Source: Salvator merianae
Taxonomy: Eukaryota; Chordata; Lepidosauria; Squamata; Teiidae
Length of the DNA: 64,000 bases
NCBI GenBank assembly: GCA_003586115.2
Contig: QVOM02000073.1
Coordinates: 28,571,875-28,635,874, forward strand
Direction: 5' to 3'
Shown: piece by piece, positions 44,689-56,039 of the stretch
How the letters are laid out: each line of letters starts with the position of its first letter
How positions within the stretch are numbered: position 1 is the stretch's first letter
Notes under the pieces: generated by a model
Seen by the model: only the letters and a program-made list of their open reading frames with translations
Databases searched by the model: none
Told to the model about the DNA's origin: nothing
Position numbers and translations under genes: made by a program

Positions 44689-45694
44689 GGGCCTGTTCGC
44701 ACTTAGTGAGAGGAACGTTCTTGTCCACTTGCTAGTCAGGTGGTTTCGCATTCGCAAACAGAATCACCAGCCCTGAAGCCCAGCTGATCCTCACCTGAAG
44801 CTGAGTAAGGTGTCAGAATATAGAATTCATATAGACCATAAGCTAATGCCAGTTTGCTAAATAGAAAGTTACTGAACTAACTAACATCCTGCTATGTCAT
44901 AATGTTTTGACTAACATAAAATAGATAACAGACTAGCCCGAGTAAACAAGACAAGAGCTTAAGCGTGAGAAACCCAAGTGTGAGAAAGACAGTTGTTTAT
45001 AATCTGATATGAAATGAAACTAACAGCAATGATGTAATCCTATGCCTGACCATTATATGTACCTGAAGTTTTCATTGATGGTATGTTTTCTCTTCTCTAT
45101 GTTCTTTTCATTCATGATGTATCTATGTATATCACTAACTGAAGACTGCTGTTATGCTGTTACTACAATGTACAGTGAACCTGCTTTTTATCCTGCTTAG
45201 CTATTTTTACTATAGCACCAAGCTACAACAAAGATAGAACTTTATAGTTAACTCTGCTGCATATAGAGTTTATTATTCTACTTCACGGGAACGTCTGTAA
45301 GTCTTCCGCATAATGCAGTGCGCACTCTGACATAAGGCTGGTGCAGTAAAGTGCAGTTCTGAATCTGACTTGCATGATCAGGTACAGATTAGGGGAGCTC
45401 CGTTCACACTACTTCAGGGTTTGAAATGGCAGCGGGGAGGGACCCGCTTCAAAAACAGCCCCTCTCTTCAACTTATTAGCTCTATAGTTTGAATTACTGG
45501 CTCTATTTTCGCATTCGTGCCCCTATGATTGCTGACATCATTTTCTGCCTAGTACATCCCATTCGCACAGCTCCCCCTTCTGGTCAGCTTGCAGTCTTAT
45601 CCTTTGCTGATGGGTGTGGAAGGCACCCACCAGACTCCATCCTCACTGGCCTGGCTAATTCGAGCATTCTTCTCCTGTAAGTGTGAAAACGCCC
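44689..45694. mobile_element. Harbinger-like element, family B copy 2
   Basis: 1006 bp. Left end GGGCCTGTTCGCACTTAG, right end complement GGGCGTTTTCACACTTAC. ATT on both sides (44686-44688, 45695-45697). The middle (about 44810-45285) is AT-rich and unlike the GC-rich arms, so it may hold a later insertion. No transposase. Confidence 0.75.
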
Positions 45695-45697
45695 ATT

Positions 45698-46837
45698 ATC
45701 TCCTTCAGTGATCAATTTGACAATCCCTAATACAGCATCTATAAAATGGATGTAGGAGAAGGAGAAAGGATTTTTCCTACTCCTTAAATCAGAGAAGTTT
45801 TTCCTTTGCAATGCTGCTTATAATAAGTGAAAAAAGACAATATTTAATGCAGTACTTCAGAGAGAGCCTTCTTTAAGCCTTTTAAGTCCAGATACTGAAA
45901 TTACCAAATGGTTTTCAAGTAAGTGTGAATGTGAGTGCAGTCCAAGATAAATGACAGCTGACAAAGAACAGATTAGGAAACCATCTGTAATTCTACAGAA
46001 TAACAATAAAAGTCGAAAACTCTTGGTAATGTAAGCAGTGTTTACAAATTATCCCTAAGCCTGTTAAGGCCGGTAAAAAAGGACCACTGCTGCTGGGAAA
46101 AAAACAAACAAAACAATACTTGTATCTGCATTTTTTATTAGACATTTGCCAGTCTGAAAAGTTGTGACTGATTCAGAAGAAGGTGAAACTGTCTGATCTA
46201 AACTCTCCCTGGTCACTGAAGGCCTTTCTGCTCTTGCCTTCAGTAGACTGGACTAAGTGGACTGGACCAGGTAGGCAAGACTCTGCTAGGATGGATAGGT
46301 CCTGCCATGGATCAAGGCTGTCTGCAATGGCAGCCTGTTCTATTCCAGCCCCTGTGTTGGCTCTGAAACATGTGTCAGCTTCAGAGTCAGGGGACTATGA
46401 ATGTTCAAAAGGCCCAGGGGACTCACTGTGGCAGTACACCTCGTTGCACTGGCACACTGGGTCCTGTGGCATACCAGATCACAGAGGCTTACTGTCCACA
46501 CATCTCTGTGGTTTGATATACCACCTGGTAGACTTCTTTAAAGAAGTCTATCTGTACACTGAATCAGCTTCTCCTTTTTGGGCCTCCTGATACAATCTAT
46601 GCTCTGTCCTGTGTGGATGGATTATATTAGCAGGAGGTGTAGAGTCTCTTAGACCACACCAGAATGCAGAACTGGAGGTTCCTGTGCAGAATCACCCTTA
46701 ACTTTTTGGGGTACTACTAACAGAAAGTGATACCAGAACAAAAGGGAGATTCTGCTGAAGGAGAACTCCTATTAACAGATTTTGTAGATTTCTACTCTCT
46801 GCTTATGTTGATGTGTCCTAGCTTTTAAAAAATATAT
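45698..46837. other. Sequence without a recognised gene
   Basis: 46190-46640 has a 135-codon frame (46183-46590) of unknown nature. Its wording 'tatactgggccacagagg' like resembles 47885-47910, so it is probably another copy of a dispersed repeat rather than a gene. Confidence 0.35.
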
Positions 46838-46872
46838 ATATTTACATCTATCTATCTACCTACCTATCTATT
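46838..46872 (+). repeat. (CTAT)n/(CTAC)n microsatellite
   Basis: Mixed ATCT and ACCT tetranucleotide units. Confidence 0.85.
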
Positions 46873-46897
46873 GTGACAACTGTTCCTTGTTAAACAA

Positions 46898-47420
46898 GGG
46901 TATGATCATACTGGAATTTTTAAAACCACTTCAATTAAGAATGAATGTATCATTCCTAGAAGCACCAAAACAAAATAAAAACCCTTCTAAACACATATAG
47001 TCAAATATAGAGCTCAAAGCTTACCTGAAGTGCAGCCTATTCACTTCAACAGGCAATCTACCATGACTGCAAGAGGTGCTGCTCTCTGATTGGGCACTGG
47101 GTAAGAAATCCCTGACTCTTTTCTCAAGCAGTTTTCTCCTGCTTAACTCCTTAACTCCCAGGTTTTCAAGAAGAAACAAAAGAAGATGCAAACAAAATCA
47201 TTTTAAAAAAAGAAACAAAAGAAGATGCAAACAAAATCATTTTAAAAAAAGAAACAAAAGAAGATGCAAACAAAATCATTTAAAAAAAAAAATCATTTTG
47301 GTGGCAGAATGAAAACTCATGTCTTTCTCTGCCCACTCTGCATTACTATATGGTCTACTGCGATTTCTAAAGAAAGCAGGATAGGAGTATTTTTTTAGTT
47401 TCAGTTTCTGCAAGGTTTGA
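46898..47420. mobile_element. Possible relative of the 43036 Harbinger-like element
   Basis: Begins GGGTATGATCATACTGG, like the right inverted repeat of 43036-43864. It then shares 'tgctctctgattgg' and 'cttaactccttaactcc' with 43170-43245. The right end was not found. Confidence 0.45.
47172..47290 (+). repeat. 39-bp minisatellite, three copies
   Basis: Units starting AGAAACAAAAGAAGATGC at 47172, 47211 and 47250, nearly identical. Because 39 is a multiple of three, the frame through it repeats a 13-residue Lys/Arg/Asn-rich unit; this is a consequence of the repeat. Confidence 0.95.
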
Positions 47421-47659
47421 TTAATTAGAGTTCAAAGCAGGAAACTCTGCCCAGCTGCCAGCATGGCATCACTCACTGCTGCTGGCTGCAGTTTTCTCTA
47501 GCAGCAACTCCTTGTCTGCTCTCTGCTCCATAACCATGAGGGCTGTGCTGCTGTCCACTGCTGCTGTCCCCAGTTAGTCAGTTGTCTGAAGGGTTCTTGT
47601 GGGTCTTTTTGGTTGCAACACCGTAACAGTCAGTTTGAGGCTGTGGTTGTGTAGAGAAG

Positions 47660-48085
47660 CTCCTTAGCCAAATTGACAAGATATGTTACTGGACTGGAAC
47701 AAGGGCATTTACATTGGGATGGCTGTTCCAGCCCAGACCCAGTACCTGTGCTGAAGCTCATGCCAGCTTTGAAGACAGTTTCCAAAAATTACAACAGCCA
47801 GCAATGCAAGTTCCTGGTCTCAAAGCCCCTGGGGGACCTATTTCAGTGGCATGCCTTGTTGAACCACCACAATGGGACCCCTGTGGTATACTGGGCCACA
47901 GAGGCATGCTGTGTCTGGTATACCACACCAGGGGACCATTTTAGGCCTCTTAATCAAAACTGGTCCTATATAAACTCCATCCTGTGTGGGCAGAACATAG
48001 TAGCAAGGGTTGGGCCACATTCACCAGTTGTGCGGAAGAGAGGCTTCTAGTACACTTACTTGTCCAGTATACCAACCAGTGTGAA
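47660..48085 (+). repeat. Unclassified dispersed repeat
   Basis: Contains 'gggggacctatttcagtggc' (47831-47850), as in 2075-2090 and 62283-62296, and shares 'ggccacagaggca' with 46470-46485. Ends undefined. The 125-codon frame is not assigned to any family. Confidence 0.35.
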
Positions 48086-49611
48086 AACCCCTCTAAGAAA
48101 GATTTTTAATTTCTAAATTTGAGGTATCATATAAATGGTAAAATGCCTAATTTTATGAAACATACATTTTTTTAAAAAATCAGAAACAGTAATTAAAACA
48201 AAAACAAAAAATAAACGTATAAACCCAGCCATGTCCATTTGGTGTTAAAATATGAGGAGGATATGGTATGATAAGGTATTGTTCTTAGCCTGAATATTAA
48301 ATAAAATAATAAATGTTTCTAAATAATAAATATTTCTAAAGTCTTTAACCAACAATGCATGTCTTTCTTTACTTTCCCTCCAAAAACACGATTAAATTTG
48401 GAATTCAGTCTAAGTGAAGAATGCAAGTGTTTCCTATTAGAATATTGTAAACATTGATACAGAAGCTCTAAATATTATTAAGTCAATTTTCAGAGGACAA
48501 AAAGCTCCCATCAATGATTTAGTTTAGCTCCTGAATCACTTTTTTTTTCTTTTTTTCCTGACCTGGTAATGCTTTAGGCTGCCTTAGTTACAAACTAATG
48601 TATGTGTGCACATACACGTACAGGTAGCAATAATAATTTTCACATGAAGTCATGACCTCTTATGTGCTACTTAATCCTCAAGATACGTTGTCAGAGTAAA
48701 GTGTGAACACTGTTCTGGAAAAGGAGACGAAACTAATCGTTCTGATTAAAAGGCAACCTGAATTTGTTTTTTGTGTGTTTTTGGAGAAGATCTTTTAACA
48801 CTGGAAGGGATATATATCTATATCTATATCTATATCACTGTATGTGTAGTTTTGCTTCAGTTCGACCTGCCATAAAGCTCTTTAAATCATTAAAGCTTCT
48901 GCCCACATTGTTCCAATTGCCAAAAATATCAAAACAGTAACAAAAGGATAAGCTAACCTTGACTTTTCAGCTTCTGTTTTTGACATTGTAAACAAGTTAC
49001 CATGGAGATGGCACCTAAATGAGCTGAAGACATATTACAAAAAGAGAGAGAGAAAAAAAAAACAGAGAAGTTTGGACTGGTAGAAAAAACTGTTATGTGA
49101 CGATGATGCCACTTGTGAACAAAGGTTGCACTTCAAACATAACACTTAAACTGTGTTCAAAGTAAAAGCTTTGAAATTGCTTTAAAGTCAGATGGATAGA
49201 TAGATGAGAATTTGGGGTGTTGGACATAGGGTTTTCCTCTCTGGGTTTTCTAAGAAAACCCCCCCACAGATTTCAGTTAAGAAGTCAATCTCCATTTTAA
49301 GAATTGAGGTCCAGAAGACATCTTGTCTACAATTTTGAAATGCTTTTCAACAGGAAATGAGTTCCAAGTAGGGGAGGGGGGAATTGGCAATGTTTGAGTT
49401 GTTACTTACTATTTTTGGTATATTCTTCAGCATTTACAGAATGTGGTATTCTGAAGACAGCCCAACTATGCTCACAGCACCATTTATATACCACAATTCA
49501 TTACATTAAATGTATTTGCTCTCAGTGGAAGTGGTGTAAGGCTGGAACCTCAGATGTGTCACAGATACACAAATTGGTAATCAAAATACTAGAAATATGC
49601 TGAACTATTAT
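48086..49611. other. AT-rich sequence without a recognised gene
   Basis: Includes a TATATC repeat (48810-48834) and a C-run (49260-49266). Nothing coding. Confidence 0.35.
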
Positions 49612-49670
49612 TTATTTATTTATTATTTGCATTTCTATCCCACCCCATACCCAAAGGTCAGTTCACAACA
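49612..49670 (-). mobile_element. L2-type LINE, 3' terminal relic
   Basis: 'ttatttgcatttctatccc' and 'acccaaaggtca' match the terminus at 16430-16460. Confidence 0.6.
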
Positions 49671-49671
49671 A

Positions 49672-50450
49672 AGAGGGGCTGTTTGAAGTGTTCACTATCA
49701 AACCAAACAAGCCTGATCCTTGCACAAACTGTTCACATTCAAATTGAATGTGTGTGTATTCGATGAGCTGTTCAAAGTACTACAAAGAACCTGTACCTTT
49801 TAAAAAGGTCTGTTCTTCAGTGCTGGAAATTAAGTTGTGAAAGGAATAAAACTTGAGAGTTGGGACCAATTGTCTAAAGGTTGTGAAGGGGCCTTCCTGA
49901 TGTTACAAGGACCTCCATGCTAATTTGGGGGGGGGGGCTCTGGCTCAAACTTGCACAAATTTGCCCCTGCTGGCCTACCTTTCAGGGTGGTTTTGTTGCT
50001 GCAGTAAACTTTAAGATAAAGCATTCCAAATTAGCATGTGGGTCATGGGACTGCCACATAGGCCGCTAGTGAGTGACACAACATTTTGGAGCTGCTCTGA
50101 ATTCTTTAAAAAAACACACACAAAAAAAACAAACAAAAAAAACCTCTCACCTGCTCCTTAGGAATAAGTAGGAATTTCCCCCCAAAATTGTGAAAAACCA
50201 AAGCTCCATCTGTCTGTCCTGAGACTTGGTTGGGAGCGTCCTAGAAGCTTCCCCCAGACCTCCATGCAAATACTGGGGACTCCAGCAGAACTTTAGCCTT
50301 GCTGTCCTCCATTATTCCCCACAATATTTGGTCAGACTTTTGTATTAAACTTTAAACTGCTTTGAAACATTTGAAGTTTGGTTGAAACTTGTTTGCCACT
50401 CATGTGGATTTGATCAAATTGAGCCAAACTGAAAAAACCAGCTTATGCAC
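49672..50450. mobile_element. hAT-like element lacking its left end
   Basis: The right end TTATGCACATCTCTA (50436-50450) matches that at 43893-43907. The left side starts 'ggctgtttgaagtgttcac', corresponding to about 20 bp inside the 11284 copy ('ggctgtttggttag'), so the left terminus is lost. Interior is noncoding with a G-run (49926-49936). Confidence 0.55.
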
Positions 50451-50635
50451 ATCTCTACAAAATACTTAAAAAAAAAAAAAAAAGTGCTACAGTGTGCTAA
50501 TCTCTGTGTTTAAAAATTAGAATACTAAAAAATACTATTCTTTATCTGTTTCAGAATCCAGGCTTATGAAAAATATATGCTGTTAATTTGATGCATAGAG
50601 CTGTTGTTGTGGAGTAGAGGTAGTATTGTGAAAAT

Positions 50636-50684
50636 AATAATAATAACAACAACAACAACAACAACGATGATGATGATGATAATT
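50636..50684 (+). repeat. (AAT)n(AAC)n(GAT)n trinucleotide tract
   Basis: Consecutive AAT, AAC and GAT units. Confidence 0.93.
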
Positions 50685-51360
50685 AGGCGATGTGTGTTTG
50701 CAAAATTTAACCACAATAAAAGACTTTGTTTTGCAGCAAGGGAAAGTTTAGAGTAGCTGAAAATAAGGCTCATTGGAAGCATGCTAGATTAATTACAAAA
50801 ATAAGATACATTTTGGAACAACAGTTACTTGGTTAAAGATATGGAGGAGCCATGGTGTGAGAAAGAAGAGGGAGAGAGAAAAGCAAAGGAGTATCATATA
50901 AGATGCCTCTGTAAGTAGGAGGGAGAGTAATCTAATGATAAGGAGAAGGGCGACTGATAACTAGATAGACTTGTGGAGAGACAGACTCAGTGAGAAATAA
51001 ATCAGGATGTAAACAACATTTTGCTGGAGGTAGCATGGATAACTTGCTTGGAGATTTGAGAGAAAAGGAAGGAAATAGGATTACAGAGGGAAAAGAAATG
51101 AGTCTGTGCCTGTTTCTTATGCCAAGTGAAGTGGCTTGTAAAAGGCTATTATTCAAGGTCTGTTGTTGCTGTTGATACTGAGATTATGGGAAGCAATGGT
51201 TGGTGCCTATTGGAGGTGATAGGGAGAAGGGCAAGGCTGCTGAAACAAAGTGGAACAAGAAGTCAGAATAAGTAGAGTTCATGGTACAGGAAATACTTTA
51301 AGGCTGCAATTCTCTGCAAATCTACATCACAATTGATTCCACTGATCATAGTGGACACAA
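50685..51360. other. Sequence without a recognised gene
   Basis: Purine-rich (50860-51100). Nothing recognised. Confidence 0.35.
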
Positions 51361-51930
51361 GGGGCCTTTTCGCACTGAGCTCGGTAGACCGTTCCCAGTA
51401 GTTGGCTTCGAACCGGAGAGGCTGGAGAACGCTGGCCGCCATTCACACTCCCGGCCAGAGGAACGAACCCGAAGCCGACCAGCAGAGGGAACAGTGCGAA
51501 TGGCAGCCGCTAGTTCGGTACCCACTTCGCACCCACTTCGCACCCACTTCGCAACTTCGTACCCACTTCGTACCCAGAGGGCTCGTTATGGAGCTGGCTT
51601 CATAATGGCAGCTAGGCTGCCAAGCCCAAAGGGCTATCCTGGGTACGAAAACTTCGTACCGGGGTGCAAAGCAGCGGACCACGCATGCATAGCCATGCCA
51701 GCCACGCCCAATGCCGTTGCAAACAGTGCAAAAGCACCGTGCCCGATCTTCGCTCCATCGCGCAGGTCGGGATGAAGACAAGCTTTTACTTGTCTTGCCT
51801 TACCCAACATCAGGTTCGAATCGGGTACAAAGTGGTTTGGATTGGGTGAGGCGCACGCCCGCGGCAGTGCGAAAGCTCCGTTCTAGCGAACGGACATGAA
51901 CGTTCCACTCACACAGTGCGAACAGGCCCC
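51361..51930. mobile_element. Harbinger-like element, family B copy 3
   Basis: 570 bp, CpG-rich. Left end GGGGCCTTTTCGCACTGAG, right end complement GGGGCCTGTTCGCACTGTG. The flanks CAA and ATA do not match, so the duplication is lost or the ends are off by a base. It contains a tandem 'ACCCACTTCG' repeat (51518-51576). Several frames of 60 to 112 codons overlap on both strands, as expected for CpG-rich repeats. Confidence 0.7.
51518..51576 (+). repeat. Short tandem ACCCACTTCG repeat
   Basis: About five 10- to 12-bp units with variants ACTTCGTACCC and ACTTCGCACCC. Confidence 0.85.
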
Positions 51931-54494
51931 ATAGGCACACGTTAAGCAACTCTCAACTGAAGCTTGTATGAAGAAGCAAGAAGAACAAAGTCAAGCTCTG
52001 AACCGCTGGGCATGCTGGGGTGCTGTCCACTGTGCTGCCATATGCAAAGCCCCAGAAACCTGCAGTTCACCCTCTCTCCCATTTTACACACATACATGGT
52101 AAAATGATATGACCAGCTGCCTGTGTAGTGAGGTTATAATCAGACAAGCACAGGGCACTATAGTAAATTCTGCATTGCATCATATCTGGAGCCTGGACCA
52201 GGCTCTATGCACTTAGGCCATCCACATAGCAGTGGCTGAAGTAGCCCATGTCTTGGGACTACTCAGGAGACCATTTTAAAGTGGTCCCCCATTCACACAT
52301 TTTCTGGCACAGTTTTCCCACCACGAAAAAGGCCTGTGCTCCCTGGGCTGAGGAACACACTGCCCTGCAGAGCTGTCATGGCCCAATGGACTGTGCAGAA
52401 GCTGTTTATAGCTCTTTATTCTTTAGCAGGGACATATGAGAGCAAGAAGAAATTGTGACTATTTTGTGTTTTGTTTCTGTTGTTTACAGATGTTTGAGTC
52501 TGACATTTTGGGTGTTGCTAAATACTTGGCATTTTTCCAGTCTGACTGCAAAAGGCAAATAAGTATTTACATGATAAATAGTCTTGGGTTATCCCATAAC
52601 AACCCTGTCCACCAGACGATGCTCTCTATCATAATGTGAAGATGACCTTTGAAGATGGTGTTGAGATAACTCCTACACCTGCAAGATACTGGGAAATACA
52701 TTTTGTGTTTTGTTACTGATAATATGAATTCATCTGCACTGAATCTAGTAGTTTCTAGATTGTAGAAGCCAATTTAGTTGACAAATGGCACGTTTTCCCC
52801 ATCAGCTATACATATCCCCAAATTTACCCAAAGATCCTAAAACAGCTGACAAGGAAATCTGATATGTTGCCATATTTCTCCCAAAATGACTATTGTGTAA
52901 CAAACCTATAGAGAAAATGTGTCTTCCTCACCTGTGAACTGACCTGGGCTATAGCAGAGAAGCCAACTGGCTTTCAGGGATAAGATATCACTTTCATTTT
53001 TTTTTAGGCCTGAAGATCCACCAAAGAAAGTTGGTCAAAATTTCTACTATAATATCCAAGAGGTATCAGCTGTGACAGATACAGCCAGGCAGCTGGTGAT
53101 ATGCCAAAACCTGACAAATGTCTTTTCAGTGCTGAAGATAGAAAAGCCTGCCACAGTCAATCGTCTTTCTGGGGACTGTATACTCCATCTTTACTTAACA
53201 GCCTGAATCCTGCAGGCCTCTAAGAATCCAACTCTTTTAAAACTTTAAACATGCAAATATTTAAACATGCAAAAACTTTAAACATGCAAATTGCAGCATG
53301 TCACATCTGATCCTGATTTTCTATTTGTGTATTTCTAGGTATGCAACATTAGGATTCTCCTTTGCTATTTCTCAAGAGCAACTAGAGATAAAACAAGTTC
53401 GTGCAACCTCTTAAGCCAGCCACTCCCTTTATCTAAGCTTTCCTTAGATCACCTCTCACTTCTTGAATGCCCCTCATGGACTCTTTCAGAGCTGGAAGAG
53501 GGTACGCCCATGTATCACCATGTTTGGACACCACCATGACATCAGAATGGAGACTGGTGCAATATTGTGCCACCAAGTATTCCCTGGAACCTGCTAAATC
53601 TGTAAACTGAAAAGTCTTTCCTTTCATTTCCAGGCTTGGCAGAGACTGGGGAACACCAGCCACTCAATATTGCATCAGACTCCATCTGAACATCATCATG
53701 ATGTCCAATGGGACTTTTTCTGCTCTCTGAGGAGGTGAATTAAGGTAAGTTCAGATCAAGGGGTGGTCGACTTGAAAGGCCTTATAACCTTGCAAACATG
53801 AGCCTAAAAGCTACCGCATAATAAAAGTTACATTTAATCATTCTGTGTTGTCATGCTTTGACTTGTTATCTTGTTAAGGAGTATAACAACAACAACAACA
53901 ACAGCAATAATAGAAGCTTTTTGTATAAGATCTGATGTGTATGCATGCACACACACATCCTGGATTCAGAACAGGCCAAACACAATAGGAAAAGACACTT
54001 CGTATATGTACACTTCTGTGCACATGCCTGGGTACATGCTATAACAGTGCCCTTAAGAATCACTTGCCCCACCACCATTATTGCATTAGTTGTTCATTTT
54101 GAATTTTGAGGCTTGGGTGGCAAGGGATGCTGGGAGTTGTAGTTCAGCAATATCTTGGAAACAGTGGTCTAGCCACTATTGATTTCTGATTAGAATAAAT
54201 CCCCCCATCTTTGCTGCCACATATTGCTGAGAGGATAGAACATAGCTAATTCATGATTATTAAATAAAATATTTTTGTAATTTTATACCATGAAACTTTC
54301 ATAGTTATTACGCAGTTTATGATCTTTTTTTTTTTTTGCTTTTTTTATCCGAAAGATTCATAAATTCATTTCTAGATCCAATATACTTTCAGACAATGAT
54401 AACATTCTTTATTTATTCATTGCACATTACAGTTGGTATCTAAAAATGTTAATTGTATAAAAACTACACAAGCCTAGTCTTCGTACGGTGATAT
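51931..54494. other. Sequence without a recognised gene
   Basis: Contains an ACA/GTT trinucleotide tract (53884-53905) and a partial tandem at 53240-53290 ('aactttaaacatgcaaat'). Frames to 76 codons are unassigned. Confidence 0.35.
54125..54146 (+). promoter_or_regulatory. ZNF143/THAP11-type motif
   Basis: GGATGCTGGGAGTTGTAGTT is the complement of the known ACTACAACTCCCAGCATCC site bound by ZNF143 and THAP11. In vertebrate genomes this string is also found within interspersed repeats, so a regulatory role here is unproven. Confidence 0.4.
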
Positions 54495-54502
54495 GTCAGT
54501 AC

Positions 54503-55457
54503 TAGGGATGTGCACGAAGGCACTTTTCCCTTTTCGCTTCGCAGGAATGCGAAGCTCCTAGGCTTCGTTTTCGTGCGAAAAAATACGCATGAAAATGAAG
54601 CCCTTCATTTTCGCGGCGAAGATTTTCGCCGCGAATGGAAGCAGAGAAAACAAGGCTAAGGGAAGAGCTTTGCCTTAATTTCTCTGCTTCGGATTGCGCT
54701 CGCCTCTCTCTCATTACCCCCCCAGTCTGTCAGTGTAATGACAGACTGGGGGGGGGAATAAGAGAGAGGCGAGCGCCATCGGAAGCGGTGTAATCGCGGC
54801 CAAGGTCTTCCCTTTGCCTTGATTTCTTCATTTCCGATGGCGCAGCGCTCTCTCTCACTCCCACCGCAGTCTGTCAGTGTAATGACAGACTGGGGGGGGG
54901 GGATGAGAGAGAGGCGAGCGCCATCGGAAGCGATGAAATCAAGGCAAAGGTCTTCCCTTTGCCTTGATTTCTTCGTTTCCGATGGCGCAGCGCTCTCTCT
55001 CACTCCCGCCGCAGTCTGTCAGTGTAATGACAGACTGGGGGGGGATGAGAGAGAGGCGAGCGCCATCGGAAGTGGAGTAATCAAGGCAAAGGTCTTCCCT
55101 TCGCCTTGATAGCTCCGTTTCTGCTGGCTGCTGGCTGCCTCATACACCCTAGTCTGTCAGCGCTCGCGCTGACAGCCTAGGGGGGTGAGTCAGTGAGGGG
55201 AAGAGAAGGAAAATCAGTGGGAAGAGAATCCCTCCCTTCCGTTGAGTTTTTTCCTCTTCCGCTCGCTGCTGGCTGGCTGATTCACCCTAGGCTGTCAGCG
55301 CCAGTGCTGACAGCCTAGAGAGGTGAGACATCGGCAAATTGCAAAGGTCCCGAAATGCTTCGAAAAATTGAGGGACATTCGCAATTCGCATTCGTGATTT
55401 CTGTTGCACGAAATTCAATCGAAAATCGAATGCCACGAAGCTTCGTGCACACCCCTA
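54503..55457. mobile_element. hAT-type non-autonomous element with tandem palindromes, copy 2
   Basis: 955 bp with ends TAGGGATGTGCACGAAGG and CGAAGCTTCGTGCACACCCCTA, and a perfect 8-bp target duplication GTCAGTAC (54495-54502, 55458-55465). The interior repeats a unit of 142 to 145 bp: AAGGTCTTC recurs at 54802, 54947 and 55089. Each unit is an inverted repeat centred on AGTCTGTCAGTG...TGACAGACT. It is the same family as 17197-18120, with the same terminal wording ('gcacgaaggcac', 'cgcttcgcag'). The frames of 70 to 115 codons on both strands mirror the palindromes. Confidence 0.88.
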
Positions 55458-55584
55458 GTCAGTACTGATATGAGTTCCACATCAGATTGTTCCAGTGTAA
55501 AATATCCCTCCTCAGGGTTATGGACAAGTAGCTGTGCCCCTACTCCGGATGATCCATTCCATTCCCATTCCAGGACCAAACTAA

Positions 55585-56036
55585 GGCTGCATCCAGACAG
55601 GCTGCATCTAAAACCCAGGATTATCCCGTCACTACCTTGGGATTTCGACATGTATCTGTAGCAATCCCAACATCATCCCAGGATATAGAAGCAAAATTCT
55701 GGGAAATTACTATTATGGGAAAAAAGAACACCAAACCCAGGTTTTCCCACCTAGCAATGTTACTTACCTTGTCTGACACTTGCTCCCAGGATTCTTCATG
55801 TTGGAAATATGTACTGAACAAGCATGAAAATGCCCAGCTGAAAATACCCACTGTGCAAGTGCAAGGGTGGGTGCTTGCACAGGTCCAGGTATTTTGTGCC
55901 ATTGGATGCATTGCAGGAGCAAGCACCAGACAAGGTAAGGGCCCAGGCATGCCCAGCCATTTGGGAGGGACAGTGAGAGCCAACTGTGGAATCTAAACAA
56001 GATCCTGCATTTCCCTCTCACTGTCTGGAGGCAGCC
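55585..56036. mobile_element. Harbinger-like element, family C, TAA duplication
   Basis: 452 bp. Left end GGCTGCATCCAGACAG, right end CTGTCTGGAGGCAGCC: inverted repeat with one mismatch in 16. TAA flanks both sides (55582-55584, 56037-56039), a PIF/Harbinger-type target. The interior matches 24669-25100. The 119- and 120-codon frames across it are not assigned. Confidence 0.8.
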
Positions 56037-56039
56037 TAA

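Noticed and set aside
44811..45285. Possible solo LTR (starts TGTCAGAATA, ends CTACTTCA)
   Set aside because: TG...CA ends and AT-rich body fit, but the 5-bp flanks (TAAGG, CGGGA) do not match and no second copy or internal region is seen.
47076..47312. Repeat protein with a 13-residue unit
   Set aside because: The repeat is a 39-bp minisatellite; unit length divisible by three keeps the frame open by chance.
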